64,000 nucleotides of DNA from JALZHR01 sp036388475 (GCA_036388475.1 DASVRT010000053.1:1-64000); one strand, 5' to 3'. Counted from the stretch's first letter, positions 42,454 through 52,033 are shown. Translations and numbers: made by a program. The notes: generated from the letters alone by a model not told the origin.

Positions 42454-43488
42454 ATGGCAGCTCAAGATTTTTACCTTAACCGCCCGCGCCGCGCAATGCG
42501 CCCGAAACTTGGAACCTGGCTCAGGCATCTTCTTTTGCTTTCGCTGACGCTCGTGACCGCGACGATTGCCGGAGTTTTGCAGCCTTTCGGCGGGAAACCG
42601 ATTTTTGACGAAGTTCCGGTGGAAACCTGGTCGGACGTCGTCAATTTTTTCTACACTCTGCCGCAGAATTATTTCAAGCTTATCGTCGAGACGCTTCAGG
42701 AGCTGGCGACGAAACCGGAGCTTTTAAAACACGGTTTGAGTTTTTCCGCGTCGCTTCTTTTTATTTTAACGGCGCACGAAAGCGGGCATTATATCGCCTG
42801 CCGGATTTACGGCGTCGATGCGACGCTGCCGTATTTTATTCCGACGCCGCCGATGATCGGACCTGCCGGAACGCTCGGCGCATTTATCAAAATTCTGTCG
42901 CCGATGCCTTCGCGCCGCGCCACTTTCGACATCGGCGTCGCCGGTCCGATTGCCGGTTTCGTCGCGCTGATTCCAATCGCCGTTATCGGATTTTTAACGT
43001 GGCAATATGCGCCGCCTGCGGCGGCGACGAATGTTCCGGATAATTTAAGTCTCGGTTTCGTCTTTTCCGACCCTTTAATGATGCAGTTTTTGGCTTGGAT
43101 TTCTAATGTGGATTTGAGCCGCGCGACGCAGGCGAATCCGTTTTATTTCGCGGCGTGGCTTGGGCTTCTGGTGACGGCTTTAAATTTGATTCCTTCAGGA
43201 CAACTCGACGGCGGGCACGCGATTTATGCGGTCTTCGGCGAGAGAATTCATTACTGGACGGGCAGATTCGCTTTCGCGGTGATGGCGCTATTGTCGATTG
43301 CCGGATTTTATTTTTACAACAGCCCGAGCGGTTTTCTGTTCGCGGTTCTGCTCGGCGTGATGATGCGCATCCGGCATCCCGAACCGCTCGACAATACGCC
43401 GCTCGATTTCAAACGAAAAATCACGGCAGCGCTGGTTTTGCTGATTTTTATTTTGTGCTTCGTGCCGTTTCCGATTCAAATCAGGTAA
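42454..43488 (+). CDS. Site-2 protease family (M50) membrane metallopeptidase
   Basis: 344 residues with six or so membrane helices. The zinc motif is TAHESGHYIA, near residue 108 inside a helix, and the partner motif is PSGQLDGGHAIYAVFG (about 247-262). These define M50 proteases, which cut transmembrane helices within the bilayer. There is no PDZ domain. The sequence most resembles the plant EGY/cyanobacterial subgroup. The ATG at 42454 directly follows the T run of the HU terminator and has no ribosome binding site; an ATG at codon 15 (42496) is an alternative. Confidence 0.88.
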   Translation: MAAQDFYLNRPRRAMRPKLGTWLRHLLLLSLTLVTATIAGVLQPFGGKPIFDEVPVETWSDVVNFFYTLPQNYFKLIVETLQELATKPELLKHGLSFSASLLFILTAHESGHYIACRIYGVDATLPYFIPTPPMIGPAGTLGAFIKILSPMPSRRATFDIGVAGPIAGFVALIPIAVIGFLTWQYAPPAAATNVPDNLSLGFVFSDPLMMQFLAWISNVDLSRATQANPFYFAAWLGLLVTALNLIPSGQLDGGHAIYAVFGERIHYWTGRFAFAVMALLSIAGFYFYNSPSGFLFAVLLGVMMRIRHPEPLDNTPLDFKRKITAALVLLIFILCFVPFPIQIR

Positions 43489-43520
43489 TTTTAGCCGCGC
43501 AAAACACGTTCGGCGCATCT

Positions 43521-43922
43521 TTATTTTCTTTGCTTCTTTTTCTCGAAAACAATGTCTGCAAGTTTTTTAACGGATACGGCGTTTGAAATATCTGCGCCAA
43601 TGTCAAAATCTTTAATTTCGACGCTAAAAGCGTCTTCCACATTCATTATTATTTCAATCACGTCCAGTTCGTCGGCGGCAATTTTCTGCCTGGACAAAGG
43701 CGAGTCTGCGTTTATTTCTCTGCTCTCGATGCCTAAATGCTTCGCTGTAATATCAGCGATTCTTTTCTTAATCTGCTCGTAATCCGGCAGGTCTGATTGT
43801 TTCTCGGGAATTTCTACATTTTTAACCGGCGGCGAAGACGTTTTGTCCGCACAACCGAACTGAATAAGAAAAACGAGAATCGTTATTGAAATAATAAGTT
43901 GTTTGTATCTCGAAGCGTTCAT
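43521..43922 (-). CDS. Lipoprotein with acyl-carrier-protein-like domain lacking the attachment Ser
   Basis: About 133 residues from the ATG at 43922 (ATG at 43943 also possible). The N-terminus is a lipoprotein signal (IISITILVFLIQFGC, lipid Cys at 24). Residues ~48-128 have the ACP four-helix layout: IKKRIADITAKHLGI, then AADELDVIEIIMNVEDAFSVEI, then ISNAVSVKKLADIVFEK. In true ACPs the central motif is D-S-L and the Ser carries phosphopantetheine; here it is D84-E85-L86, so the carrier function is lost. An exported ACP fold is unusual. Function unknown. Confidence 0.75.
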   Translation of the reverse strand: MNASRYKQLIISITILVFLIQFGCADKTSSPPVKNVEIPEKQSDLPDYEQIKKRIADITAKHLGIESREINADSPLSRQKIAADELDVIEIIMNVEDAFSVEIKDFDIGADISNAVSVKKLADIVFEKKKQRK

Positions 43923-43977
43923 TCTAACTCTGCGATTAATCATCAATTCATTTTGCGCGGAAGCCTCAAACTCTTTC

Positions 43978-45021
43978 TTAACTTGCTTCAGAAACAGCTT
44001 GCGGCAAAAGTCCTTTCAATTCTCTGACCATTCGCTGCACGTCTTCGTGGTCTTCGAGCGAAATCATAAAAAAATCGTAGCCGGTTTTGAAGCAGACCAA
44101 GCCGTTGCCGAACAGCCAGACGCCTTCGAGAATCGGGTTGCCGTTCAAAATCCAGCTAATCGGCGCGCCGGTAATCGTTTTCGGGCTGAAAATATTCGCC
44201 CACATCATCGCGCCCGCGCCGCACGAAAACGCGCCCAAAAGCGGCGCGCCGACGTATTTCACGATGTCGCGCTCGAATTGAAGGCGTTCGGCTTCGGCTT
44301 TCGTCAATTCGCCTTCTTTAATCAAATTTTCCTGATTTTCCAGATAATTCGTAAATTGCTCGCTGACCTTTTTTACCGACCAGAAAGGCAGCGCGGAATT
44401 GAAAAACCAGTGCGAGCTTAAAAGCGTAAAGCCCGCGCCGAGACCTGCGCCGACCACGACCGAAACGCCGGTCGTCGCGGCTTGCAAGGGATTTTCCTGA
44501 ACCCAATCGGAAGTTTTCTGCACGGTTTTAAAGGCTGAATCAATCGTGCGCGTCCAGCTCACGCCAAACCCGACGGCTTTGGCAAAACGCTGCGCCGACG
44601 TTTCGACCGAGCTGCGCGTTTCTTCGAAAACTTCGCCCGCTTTTTCCGCCGCGACGTTGAAAACTTCGCCGGCACGCGCGCCCGCGGTTTTCAACACGTC
44701 GCCGGCGTTTTTGCCCGCGTCGCCGGCTGCGTCGCGCAGAGGCTCGCTCGCGTCCCAGGCTTTTTTCGCCGTTTCCTCGGCTGTCTTGATGGTTTCTCCG
44801 GCGACTTTCGCGGCTTGTTTGCCGACTTCGGATTTTTCGGCTTCGGATTTGATTTTTTGCGCGCCTTCTTTCAAAGTTTCCGCGCCTTTCTGCGCCGTGT
44901 CACGCACGGCTTTCGCGCCTTCCTGAATTTTTTCCTTCAGACCGAGTTCCTTGTCGATTTCCTCAAACTTTTCCTTTGCCGCGCTCTGCCATTTTTCAAA
45001 ACGTTCTTTGTAATCAGCCAT
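43978..45021 (-). CDS. Helical LEA/apolipoprotein-like protein with membrane C-terminus
   Basis: 347 residues. Residues ~1-150 are a long run of amphipathic helix rich in Lys, Glu and Ala with an 11-residue rhythm (KAVRDTAQKGAETLKEGAQKI and so on), like LEA or apolipoprotein helices. Residues ~180-205 (GVSVVVGAGLGAGFTLLSS) and ~265-285 are hydrophobic and may be membrane-inserted. No enzyme motif. Could be a membrane-stabilising or stress protein. Function inferred from pattern only. Confidence 0.6.
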   Translation of the reverse strand: MADYKERFEKWQSAAKEKFEEIDKELGLKEKIQEGAKAVRDTAQKGAETLKEGAQKIKSEAEKSEVGKQAAKVAGETIKTAEETAKKAWDASEPLRDAAGDAGKNAGDVLKTAGARAGEVFNVAAEKAGEVFEETRSSVETSAQRFAKAVGFGVSWTRTIDSAFKTVQKTSDWVQENPLQAATTGVSVVVGAGLGAGFTLLSSHWFFNSALPFWSVKKVSEQFTNYLENQENLIKEGELTKAEAERLQFERDIVKYVGAPLLGAFSCGAGAMMWANIFSPKTITGAPISWILNGNPILEGVWLFGNGLVCFKTGYDFFMISLEDHEDVQRMVRELKGLLPQAVSEAS

Positions 45022-45190
45022 TTTCTTTCGTCCTTTGTATTTAGTCAGTCTTAAATACGATTTTTCCGCCTCTCCGGTTCATTTTACCTTTTCCGCCGCA
45101 GATTATCCATTATTTTCCCTTGAAACCACGTCGCAAGAAAGCTACTATTCAATTTTACATTTAGCGTTTCGAGCTTTAAATTTATTTGTT

Positions 45191-45403
45191 ATGCCTTTAG
45201 TAAAATGTCCGACCTGCGGGCGCGAAGCCGAATATACCGGCAACGAATTTCGCCCGTTTTGTTCCGAGCGCTGTAAATTAATCGATTTCGGCGCGTGGGC
45301 TGACGAGGAATTCGCGCTGCCCGCCGAAACCGAGACGCTTTCGGAAGAAGATTTGGTTACAATCGAGCGCGAGCTTAACAACGATAAGACGGATAAGGAT
45401 TAA
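45191..45403 (+). CDS. yacG: DNA gyrase inhibitor YacG
   Basis: 70 residues from the ATG at 45191. Four zinc-binding cysteines: CPTCG (6, 9) and CSERC (24, 28), followed by the typical KLIDFGAWADEEFALP. YacG binds GyrB and limits gyrase activity. The C-terminal acidic tail is typical. Four bases separate it from the next small membrane protein gene. Confidence 0.92.
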   Translation: MPLVKCPTCGREAEYTGNEFRPFCSERCKLIDFGAWADEEFALPAETETLSEEDLVTIERELNNDKTDKD

Positions 45404-45406
45404 TTT

Positions 45407-45676
45407 ATGTTTTTATTTGATGTCGCACTTTCCGAGACGAGCACTTCGGCGGTCGGAATCGGGCTGGCGGTCGTATTTTTTCTGGCTTTCGCCGCTTTTG
45501 CCGCCATCGCCTTTTTTATGATTCGCAAAACGGTCAAAATGGCGATTCGGATGGTCGTCGTCGCTTTGATTTTCCTGATTGCCGTCATCGGCAGCATCGC
45601 CCTGTGGTACGGCATCGGCAGCTCGCCGTCGCCGCGTCCGAGACCTAATCGTCCGCCCGCCAATTCGACCAGATAA
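45407..45676 (+). CDS. Small membrane protein, two helices
   Basis: 89 residues. Two hydrophobic segments (AVGIGLAVVFFLAFAAFAAIA and MVVVALIFLIAVIGSIALW) joined by a basic turn, and a short Pro/Arg/Ser-rich tail. No family recognised. It follows yacG by three bases and is probably co-transcribed. Confidence 0.6.
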   Translation: MFLFDVALSETSTSAVGIGLAVVFFLAFAAFAAIAFFMIRKTVKMAIRMVVVALIFLIAVIGSIALWYGIGSSPSPRPRPNRPPANSTR

Positions 45677-45714
45677 ATTTCAACACTGAAAACGACTGAG
45701 CACGGAGGAAATGA

Positions 45715-45850
45715 AACCACGAATTTGCACAGATAAACGCAGATTTTAACCGGATGGACAGGATTGACAGGATAATTTAAAACTATGAACGTTGGATTTT
45801 TCTGTTTATCCTCTGTATCCTGCCCATCCGGTTTGAATTTTTCTTTGCAT
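45715..45850. repeat. Intergenic hairpin of the ATCCTGT type
   Basis: AACCGGATGGACAGGAT pairs with ATCCTGCCCATCCGGTT near 45815-45832; further words (CAGATAAACGCAG) are shared with the elements at 28702 and 36550. Between the small membrane protein gene and the transporter gene. Confidence 0.75.
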
Positions 45851-45870
45851 CTTCGGTAGTGTATCGCCAG

Positions 45871-47112
45871 ATGAAAAACTCAAAACGCGAGTGGTTTCCG
45901 TCCTTCAAACGTTATAAAAACCTTCCGCGAAATGTCTTTGCGCTCAGTCTGGTCAGCCTGCTCAACGACACTTCGAGCGAGATAATATACCCGCTTTTGC
46001 CGACGTTTCTGGCTTTAACCCTGGGCGCGTCGCCGTTTGCCATCGGCGCTATCGAAGGCGCGGCGGAATCGACCGCCTCGCTTTTAAAGCTTTTTTCCGG
46101 TTATCTGAGCGACAAGTTCGGGCGGCGAAAACTGCCCGTTTTTCTCGGTTACGCGCTGTCGAGCGTCGTTCGCCCGCTGCTGGCTTTCGTCACGACCTGG
46201 TATCACGTTTTATTCGTGCGGCTGGCGGACAGAGTCGGGAAGGGAGTTCGCGGCGCGCCGCGCGATGCGCTGCTGGCGGCGGAAGTTCCGCCGGAAAGTC
46301 GCGGTTTCGCATTCGGATTTAATCGCGCGGCTGACCATCTGGGCGCGGTTATCGGTCCGGTTGTCGCCTTCGTTTTGCTTTCGTATTTTGCTCTTAATCC
46401 GGAGATTCCGACCGTTCAGGAATACCAGCAGGTTTTTCTGGTCGCTTCGATTCCGGTCGTGCTGGGATTGTTCGTCATCGGTTTTTTCGTTAAGGAAGAA
46501 GGGAAAAAAGAGCTGCACGAATCGGTCGAAAAGTCGAAGTTAAAATTTTCGCTCGCGGCGTTTGATTCCAATTTCAAGCGATTTCTCCTTACCATCGCGC
46601 TTTTCACGCTGTCGAATTCGTCGGACGCGTTTCTGCTGCTGCGCGCCACGGAAGCGGGAATCGCGCCCGCCGTTTTGCCGCTTTTGTGGATGGTTCTGCA
46701 TTTGAGCAAAGTTTTCTTTTCGCTGGTCGGCGGCGATTTGTCGGATAGAATCGGCAGAAAAACCCTGATTTTTTCGGGCTGGATTCTGTATGCGCTGGTT
46801 TACGCCGGATTCGCTTTCGTGACCGAGGCGTGGCAGGCGTGGATTTTGTTTATCGTTTACGGAGTTTATTTCGGCTTGACGGAAGGCGCGGAAAAGGCGC
46901 TCGTGGCGGATATGGTGACGGACGAAAAACGCGGCACGGCTTACGGGCTTTACGCGCTGGCTTTCGGCATCACGGTTTTTCCGGCGTCGTTGCTCATCGG
47001 CGGAATCTGGAGCTATTTCGGCGCGACGGCGGCGTTTCTTTCCAGCGCGTTTTTATCAATCTGCGCGGCTGTTTTGCTTTTGACGGTCAAAACAAAAGCG
47101 GTCGAAGCTTGA
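45871..47112 (+). CDS. Major facilitator superfamily transporter
   Basis: About 413 residues from the ATG at 45871 (GTG at 45859 also in frame). Twelve hydrophobic segments are readable. The loop 2-3 signature is GYLSDKFGRRKLPVFLGYA and its equivalent in the second half is GGDLSDRIGRKTLIFSGW. The DTSSEIIYPLLPTF start is typical of a drug/metabolite-type MFS group common in many phyla. Substrate unknown. Confidence 0.88.
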   Translation: MKNSKREWFPSFKRYKNLPRNVFALSLVSLLNDTSSEIIYPLLPTFLALTLGASPFAIGAIEGAAESTASLLKLFSGYLSDKFGRRKLPVFLGYALSSVVRPLLAFVTTWYHVLFVRLADRVGKGVRGAPRDALLAAEVPPESRGFAFGFNRAADHLGAVIGPVVAFVLLSYFALNPEIPTVQEYQQVFLVASIPVVLGLFVIGFFVKEEGKKELHESVEKSKLKFSLAAFDSNFKRFLLTIALFTLSNSSDAFLLLRATEAGIAPAVLPLLWMVLHLSKVFFSLVGGDLSDRIGRKTLIFSGWILYALVYAGFAFVTEAWQAWILFIVYGVYFGLTEGAEKALVADMVTDEKRGTAYGLYALAFGITVFPASLLIGGIWSYFGATAAFLSSAFLSICAAVLLLTVKTKAVEA

Positions 47113-47231
47113 TTTTGACCGCTTTTGCGCAATTCTAAAATTGCAATGGCGCTCATTTTCCTTGGGCAGAGCGGCTTTGGCGAATTTATCCGGCTGTTGT
47201 AAAATTATCGTTTCGGCTTTTAACGAAAAAG

Positions 47232-47720
47232 ATGACTATGGCAAACAAGAAAAAACTAGAACCCGTCAACCGGCAGGGTTTGGACATTCGCCCGACACCG
47301 CGCGGCGAAATGAATCTCTACGCGCTCGACACTTTTCCCTACGAATACGCCGGGCGCAAAATCAAAATCAATTTTGAAATGCCGGAATTTACGGCGATTT
47401 GCCCGTTTTCGGATTTCCCGGACTTCGCCGTTATTCGCCTCGAATACGTCCCGAACGAGCGCTGTATCGAGCTGAAAAGCTTAAAGCTTTATATCAATTC
47501 TTTCCGCAACGTAAAAATTTTTCACGAGCACGTCGTCAACGTGATTATGGAAGATTTCGTCGAGGCTTGCGACCCTTTGAAAGTCAAAATCGAAGGCGAT
47601 TTTCACGTGCGCGGCAACGTCAAAACCGTTATTCGCGCCAAATACAAACGCCGGAAAGACAAAAAACGCGATAAAAAAAACCGGGATTCCATCAAATTAA
47701 TTGAAGTCGCCGCGGAGTAA
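47232..47720 (+). CDS. queF: NADPH-dependent 7-cyano-7-deazaguanine reductase QueF (type I)
   Basis: 162 residues. The substrate-binding Cys57 and Asp64 lie in PEFTAICPFSDFPDFA, and the ELKSLKLYINSFRN block is the NADPH motif. QueF reduces preQ0 to preQ1 for queuosine in tRNA. The usual CPxTxQPD motif is here CPFSDFPD, so Gln is replaced by Phe but the catalytic residues are kept. The tail is Lys-rich (~135-150). Confidence 0.9.
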   Translation: MTMANKKKLEPVNRQGLDIRPTPRGEMNLYALDTFPYEYAGRKIKINFEMPEFTAICPFSDFPDFAVIRLEYVPNERCIELKSLKLYINSFRNVKIFHEHVVNVIMEDFVEACDPLKVKIEGDFHVRGNVKTVIRAKYKRRKDKKRDKKNRDSIKLIEVAAE

Positions 47721-47721
47721 C

Positions 47722-47793
47722 GGAAAGTTTTAAGTTTTGAACTTTGAGTGTTAAATGATTGGTCGAATAATCAACTCAAAACTCAAAGCTTTA
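47722..47793. repeat. Heptamer-built hairpin between convergent queF and carD
   Basis: AGTTTTA, AGTTTTG, AACTTTG, AGTGTTA on the left; CTCAAAA, CTCAAAG on the right. Probably a bidirectional terminator. Confidence 0.65.
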
Positions 47794-48330
47794 TCAGTGA
47801 ATCGTCGCCGAGACGGTTTTGATTTCGCCCAGATTATGCTGCGCGCAGGCGCAGGCGAGCGATTGGTCGACTTTTTCTTCGACGGTGCATTCCGGCTGCG
47901 AGCAGACGATGGCGAGCTCGGAAACGACGAGGAATTTTGCTTTTTCAATCATTCGCTGCTCGCGGAAGGAAAGCGCTTTGGTCTGCGTCAAAAAGGTGAG
48001 TTTTTTTAAAACGTCGGCGACGGCAAAAATATCGCCGGTTTGAAATTTGGCGGCAAATTCGCGCGAGCGGGCTTTCCAGTCGCCTGCCGGATTGTCGAAA
48101 TCCTTCGCCAGAAATTTTATTAAAACCTCGCATTCCATCGGTTTGATAACCGGACGGATGCCGATGCTCTCGGCTTTGTGTTTCGGAACTAAAATCGAAG
48201 AGTTGTTGGATAAAACGCGCAGCGAGTAGAATTCTTCGGTTTGCGCGCCGTCCTGTTTGTTTTTAATTGCTTCGACCTTGCAAACGCCGTGATTCGGATA
48301 CGCGACTTTCTGACCGACTCTGATGTTCAT
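47794..48330 (-). CDS. carD: CarD/CdnL-type transcription regulator
   Basis: 178 residues. The N-terminal RNA-polymerase-interaction domain is a Tudor-like barrel, NIRVGQKVAYPNHGVCKVEAI and SSILVPKHKAESIGIRPV. The C-terminal helical domain (DWKARSREFAAKFQTGD ... SFREQRMIEKAKFLVVSE) stabilises open complexes at promoters in CdnL proteins. The last ~30 residues hold several Cys and His (QPECTVEEKVDQSLACACAQH), an unusual addition. Confidence 0.88.
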   Translation of the reverse strand: MNIRVGQKVAYPNHGVCKVEAIKNKQDGAQTEEFYSLRVLSNNSSILVPKHKAESIGIRPVIKPMECEVLIKFLAKDFDNPAGDWKARSREFAAKFQTGDIFAVADVLKKLTFLTQTKALSFREQRMIEKAKFLVVSELAIVCSQPECTVEEKVDQSLACACAQHNLGEIKTVSATIH

Positions 48331-48803
48331 TCGTAGCCTCCAAAGATTAAGGCAAGCTTATAAACCGCAAGCTGTCTGAAAAAAATAAATTTTGAGGTGC
48401 GGCTTAATTTTAGCAAAAGGCTGGCGGATTAGAAAGGTTTTTTTGAAAAAGTTCAAAACAATCGCCGGTAAATTGCCGCCCGCGCGATAAATGATAAATT
48501 CTTTAACCGCCCGGCAGCCATTTAATTAGTGGAAAGCGGCGCGCTATCCGACTTTGTTTCCCGGAGAGATAGAAACTCATTTTTCAAAAATAAAAAACAA
48601 ATTACAAAAATTAAAAGCAAATTTGTAAACTTAATCATCAAAGCCGAAAGAGCTTAATTTTGTTTGCGCCGGCTTCGATTCGAGTCGATATTTTATTTAC
48701 ATTTTTCTAATACACACATATACTTAAGCAGTAAACCGCCCAACCTGTAACCGACTAACCATATAACTATTTAACAATCAGTTAATTGTTAAAGGAGAAA
48801 ATA
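48331..48803. other. 470-bp gap upstream of the first delta-60 gene
   Basis: No ORF with convincing coding character. It should contain the divergent promoters of carD and the delta-60 gene. GTTTC/GAAAC stem around 48561-48582 and a GC-rich stretch before it may form a leader RNA. From 48590 on it is very AT-rich. AAAGGAG at 48791-48797 is the ribosome binding site of the next gene. Confidence 0.5.
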
Positions 48804-51800
48804 ATGCTTCCATATTCAAAAACTCTTTCTGCAAAAGTTTTTACAGCTATATTTATCTTCGGATTATTGTTTCTGCTGAATCCGAACGCGACCAGAGCCG
48901 CGGCGGGCGATGTGGACACGAGCTTCGTCGCCACTTTGGCGGGCGCTTTCGGGGGCAGCGGCACGAGCATCAACTCGCTGGCGGTGCAGCCGGACGGAAA
49001 GATTATTATCGCCGGGCAATTTTTCGCCGTCGGCAAATACCCGCGAATCTGCGTCGCGCGGTTAAACGCCGACGGGACGGTCGACCAGACTTTCATCGCG
49101 CTGGCGCTGGACATCAACCGGGACGGAAATCTTTACATCAACCAGGCGGTGGTGCAGCCGGACGGGAAGATATTGATAGGCGGCGAATTCTTATTCCGGG
49201 GACAGGAAAAGGGATTGTTCAGGCTCAACGCGGACGGCTCGCCCGACAGCGCTTTCAGCAACAACATAGCCGCCACCGATGCTATCTTCAAGGCACACGA
49301 GTTCGTCCTCTCGCCGGACGGGAAAATCTTTTTCGCCGGCGTGAAAAGACTCGCTCCGAACAGTACGAGGGCGAGTTTGTGGCGCATTAGCTCCGAAGGA
49401 AACGTGGAAGTGGAAAAATCGCTCGTCTCCTACGGCAAACTGGCGCTGGCGCCGGGCGGGAAATTAATCGCTCTGGGCGGCAATCAAAACGAGGTTCGTC
49501 GTCTCAACACGGATTTATCTGATGACCCGTCGTTTCAACAAACTTCGGGCGGATCGAGTTTTCTGGACGTAGCGGTGCAGCCGGACGGGAAAGTCGTCGT
49601 CGTCGGCTCTTTTAACACAATTTTCGGCTTTCAGATAGCCAAGGTCGCGCGCTTCAACGCGGACGGAACGCTCGACTCTTCGTTTGGCGCCGTCAATCCG
49701 GGGCGACCGAACGAGGACGTGCGGGTGGTCAAAATACTGCCGAACGGGAAAATTCTGATCGGCGGCGAATTTGATATGGTCAACAACGTGGCGACGAAAA
49801 TGGTCGCCATCCTCAACGCCGACGGCAGTCTCGACACGTCGTTCGTTTCTCAATTACCGCTTCAATCCGGCTCGAACAGAGGAATCAACGAGGTGACTGT
49901 GCAGGCGGACGGCAAAATCCTCGCCGACCGTTTCCGTCTGAACGCGGACGGCTCGGTCGATTCGACCTACGCGCCGCAAATCAGAGACCGCGGGTTCGGC
50001 TACGAAACTGCGGTTCAGCCGGACGGGAAAATCCTGGTCGGCGGTCAATTTTCATTCGCCGGCGACAAAGCCATTAACGGGCTGGCGAGATTTAACGCCG
50101 ACGGCAGCGTGGACGACACTTTTAACCAGACCGCTTTTTCGAGCTTCGCGACGATTCGCGCCATCGCAGTGCAGCCGGACGGGAAAATCCTCGCGGGCGG
50201 GACATCTCCTAACTTCGTGCGGTTCACTCCGACCGGCGCAGTAGACTTTACCATTCCCTTAGCCGCGCAGGATCTCTATGACGTCAAGCTGCAGCCGGAC
50301 GGGAAAATACTCGTCGCGGGCGATGCCGGCGGCGGCTATCTCCGGAGATTTAACGCCAACGGCACGGGCGACGGGACGTTTACTCCGACAAACAACGCCG
50401 GAGCGATCTTTAAAATTGCGTTGCAGCCGGACGGGAAAATCGTCGCCGTCGGCAATAACACCTTCAAGGTCAGACGCTTTAACCCGGACGGCACGCCCGA
50501 CCCGACCTTTAACGTTCCGTTCGGCGGTCCGAACAATTTGACTTACGACGTCGCCGTGCAGGCAGACGGGAAAATTCTCATCGGCGGCATCTTCACAGGC
50601 GTGAGCGCGGACACGAACAAAAAGTGGCTCGCCCGCTTGAATGCGGACGGCTCGCTCGACACGGCTTTTCAGCCGGTTTTCGATATGTTCGTGAGGGCAA
50701 TCAGAATCCAGCCGGACGGGAAAATTCTGGCTGCCGGCGCTTCGAGCGTCTCGAACGGGTCGTCGGTGCTGCCGGGCAGAATAGTCAGGGTAAATCAGAA
50801 CGGCACGCTCGACCCGACGTTTAACAATGCGATGACTTTTAACGACATGGTTCAGAGCATCGATTTACAGGCGGACAACAAAATCGTCGTCGCCGGTTTG
50901 TTTACCAGAGCGGGCGACGTTCCGAATATCGGTCTCGCGCGTTTGTTGAATCCCGCCGCGCCGGAGTCGACGCCGTTCGATTTCGACGGCGACGGAAAGG
51001 CTGACATATCGGTCTTCCGACCTTCGACGAGTTCGTGGTATATCGCTCGCCCGACCGGAATTCCTTCGCAGAATTTTGATGTTGTTCAATTCGGCGCAAA
51101 CGGCGATTTAATCGTTCCGGCTGATTATGACGGCGACGGCAGAACCGATGTCGCCGTGTTCCGACCTGCTGATGGAACTTGGTATCTGCTGCAATCGACG
51201 GCTGGTTTCCGCGCCGCGCAGTTCGGTGTTAATGGTGATATTCCCGTGCCGGGAGATTTCGACGGCGACGGCAAAGCTAATCTGGCGGTGTTTCGACCTT
51301 CGACGGGTTCGTGGTATATCGCTCGTGCGACGGGAGTTCCTTCGCAGAACTTCGACTCGGTTCCTTTCGGAGCGAATGGAGACAAACCGATTGTCGGAGC
51401 TGATTTCGACGGCGACGGAAAAGCCGATGTCGCTGTCTTTCGTCCGGCTGACGGCAACTGGTATCGTCTGAACAGCTCGAACGGTTCGTTCGTCGGCATC
51501 CATTTCGGCATCGCGGAAGACAAGCCTGTCGCCGCTGATTACGACGGCGACGGCAAAACCGATTTGGCTGTTTGGCGTCCGAGTGACGGAGTTTGGTATC
51601 GCATCAACAGCGGCACGGATTCTTTCGCCGCCACGCAGTTCGGCATTGCCGAAGACAGACCTTCGCCTGCCGATTACGACGGCGACGGCAAAGCCGATTT
51701 GGCAGTGTTCCGACCTTCGCAGGGAACGTGGTATCTGCTGCGCTCGACATCGGGCTTTACCGGCGTGCAGTTCGGCGCAAACGGCGATTTACCCGCACCG

Positions 51801-51818
51801 AATGCGTTTGTTCATTGA
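48804..51818 (+). CDS. Large delta-60 / FG-GAP repeat surface protein
   Basis: About 1004 residues from the ATG at 48804, chosen for the AAAGGAG seven bases upstream; the N-terminus is a signal peptide (KVFTAIFIFGLLFLLNPNATRA). Residues ~35-720 are delta-60 repeats (about 50-60 residues each, recurrent SLAVQPDGKILVGG and LNADGSLDTSF). Residues ~720-1004 are seven FG-GAP/VCBS-like repeats (DFDGDGKADISVFRPST-type, with Asp-rich calcium sites). Both domains form beta-propellers. No anchor or sorting signal is seen at the C-terminus, which ends NGDLPAPNAFVH. Probably secreted or surface-associated; ligand unknown. Confidence 0.88.
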   Translation: MLPYSKTLSAKVFTAIFIFGLLFLLNPNATRAAAGDVDTSFVATLAGAFGGSGTSINSLAVQPDGKIIIAGQFFAVGKYPRICVARLNADGTVDQTFIALALDINRDGNLYINQAVVQPDGKILIGGEFLFRGQEKGLFRLNADGSPDSAFSNNIAATDAIFKAHEFVLSPDGKIFFAGVKRLAPNSTRASLWRISSEGNVEVEKSLVSYGKLALAPGGKLIALGGNQNEVRRLNTDLSDDPSFQQTSGGSSFLDVAVQPDGKVVVVGSFNTIFGFQIAKVARFNADGTLDSSFGAVNPGRPNEDVRVVKILPNGKILIGGEFDMVNNVATKMVAILNADGSLDTSFVSQLPLQSGSNRGINEVTVQADGKILADRFRLNADGSVDSTYAPQIRDRGFGYETAVQPDGKILVGGQFSFAGDKAINGLARFNADGSVDDTFNQTAFSSFATIRAIAVQPDGKILAGGTSPNFVRFTPTGAVDFTIPLAAQDLYDVKLQPDGKILVAGDAGGGYLRRFNANGTGDGTFTPTNNAGAIFKIALQPDGKIVAVGNNTFKVRRFNPDGTPDPTFNVPFGGPNNLTYDVAVQADGKILIGGIFTGVSADTNKKWLARLNADGSLDTAFQPVFDMFVRAIRIQPDGKILAAGASSVSNGSSVLPGRIVRVNQNGTLDPTFNNAMTFNDMVQSIDLQADNKIVVAGLFTRAGDVPNIGLARLLNPAAPESTPFDFDGDGKADISVFRPSTSSWYIARPTGIPSQNFDVVQFGANGDLIVPADYDGDGRTDVAVFRPADGTWYLLQSTAGFRAAQFGVNGDIPVPGDFDGDGKANLAVFRPSTGSWYIARATGVPSQNFDSVPFGANGDKPIVGADFDGDGKADVAVFRPADGNWYRLNSSNGSFVGIHFGIAEDKPVAADYDGDGKTDLAVWRPSDGVWYRINSGTDSFAATQFGIAEDRPSPADYDGDGKADLAVFRPSQGTWYLLRSTSGFTGVQFGANGDLPAPNAFVH

Positions 51819-51839
51819 TTAATTATCAGCGAAGGGCTT

Positions 51840-51950
51840 TGCGCAAAAATAAGGAAAGGGAAAATTGTAAATTCTAAATTGTTTGACAAAAGATATTGAA
51901 CATCAATTAATAATTTACAATTTACAATCAGCAATCAGAAGTTTTCTCGC
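51840..51950. repeat. Heptamer-built hairpin after the first delta-60 gene
   Basis: GTAAATT, CTAAATT on the left pair with AATTTAC, AATTTAC on the right; AATCAGC, AATCAGA follow. The remaining 51950-52182 holds the hairpin at 51995 and a further imperfect hairpin near 52065-52115; no ORF seen there. Confidence 0.65.
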
Positions 51951-51994
51951 CTTTCTTTATTTTTGTGCGAAGCATCAGGGAACACTTTTAAATG

Positions 51995-52033
51995 AAAACC
52001 GGCTTGACTTTAGTTCAAAGTCAAGCCGGTTTT
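51995..52033 (+). terminator. Perfect 17-bp hairpin terminator
   Basis: 51995-52011 is exactly complementary to 52017-52033, with a five-base loop and a TTTT end. It lies 176 bp past the first delta-60 gene and 150 bp before the second. Its core GGCTTGAC recurs in the terminator after the second gene. Confidence 0.8.
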
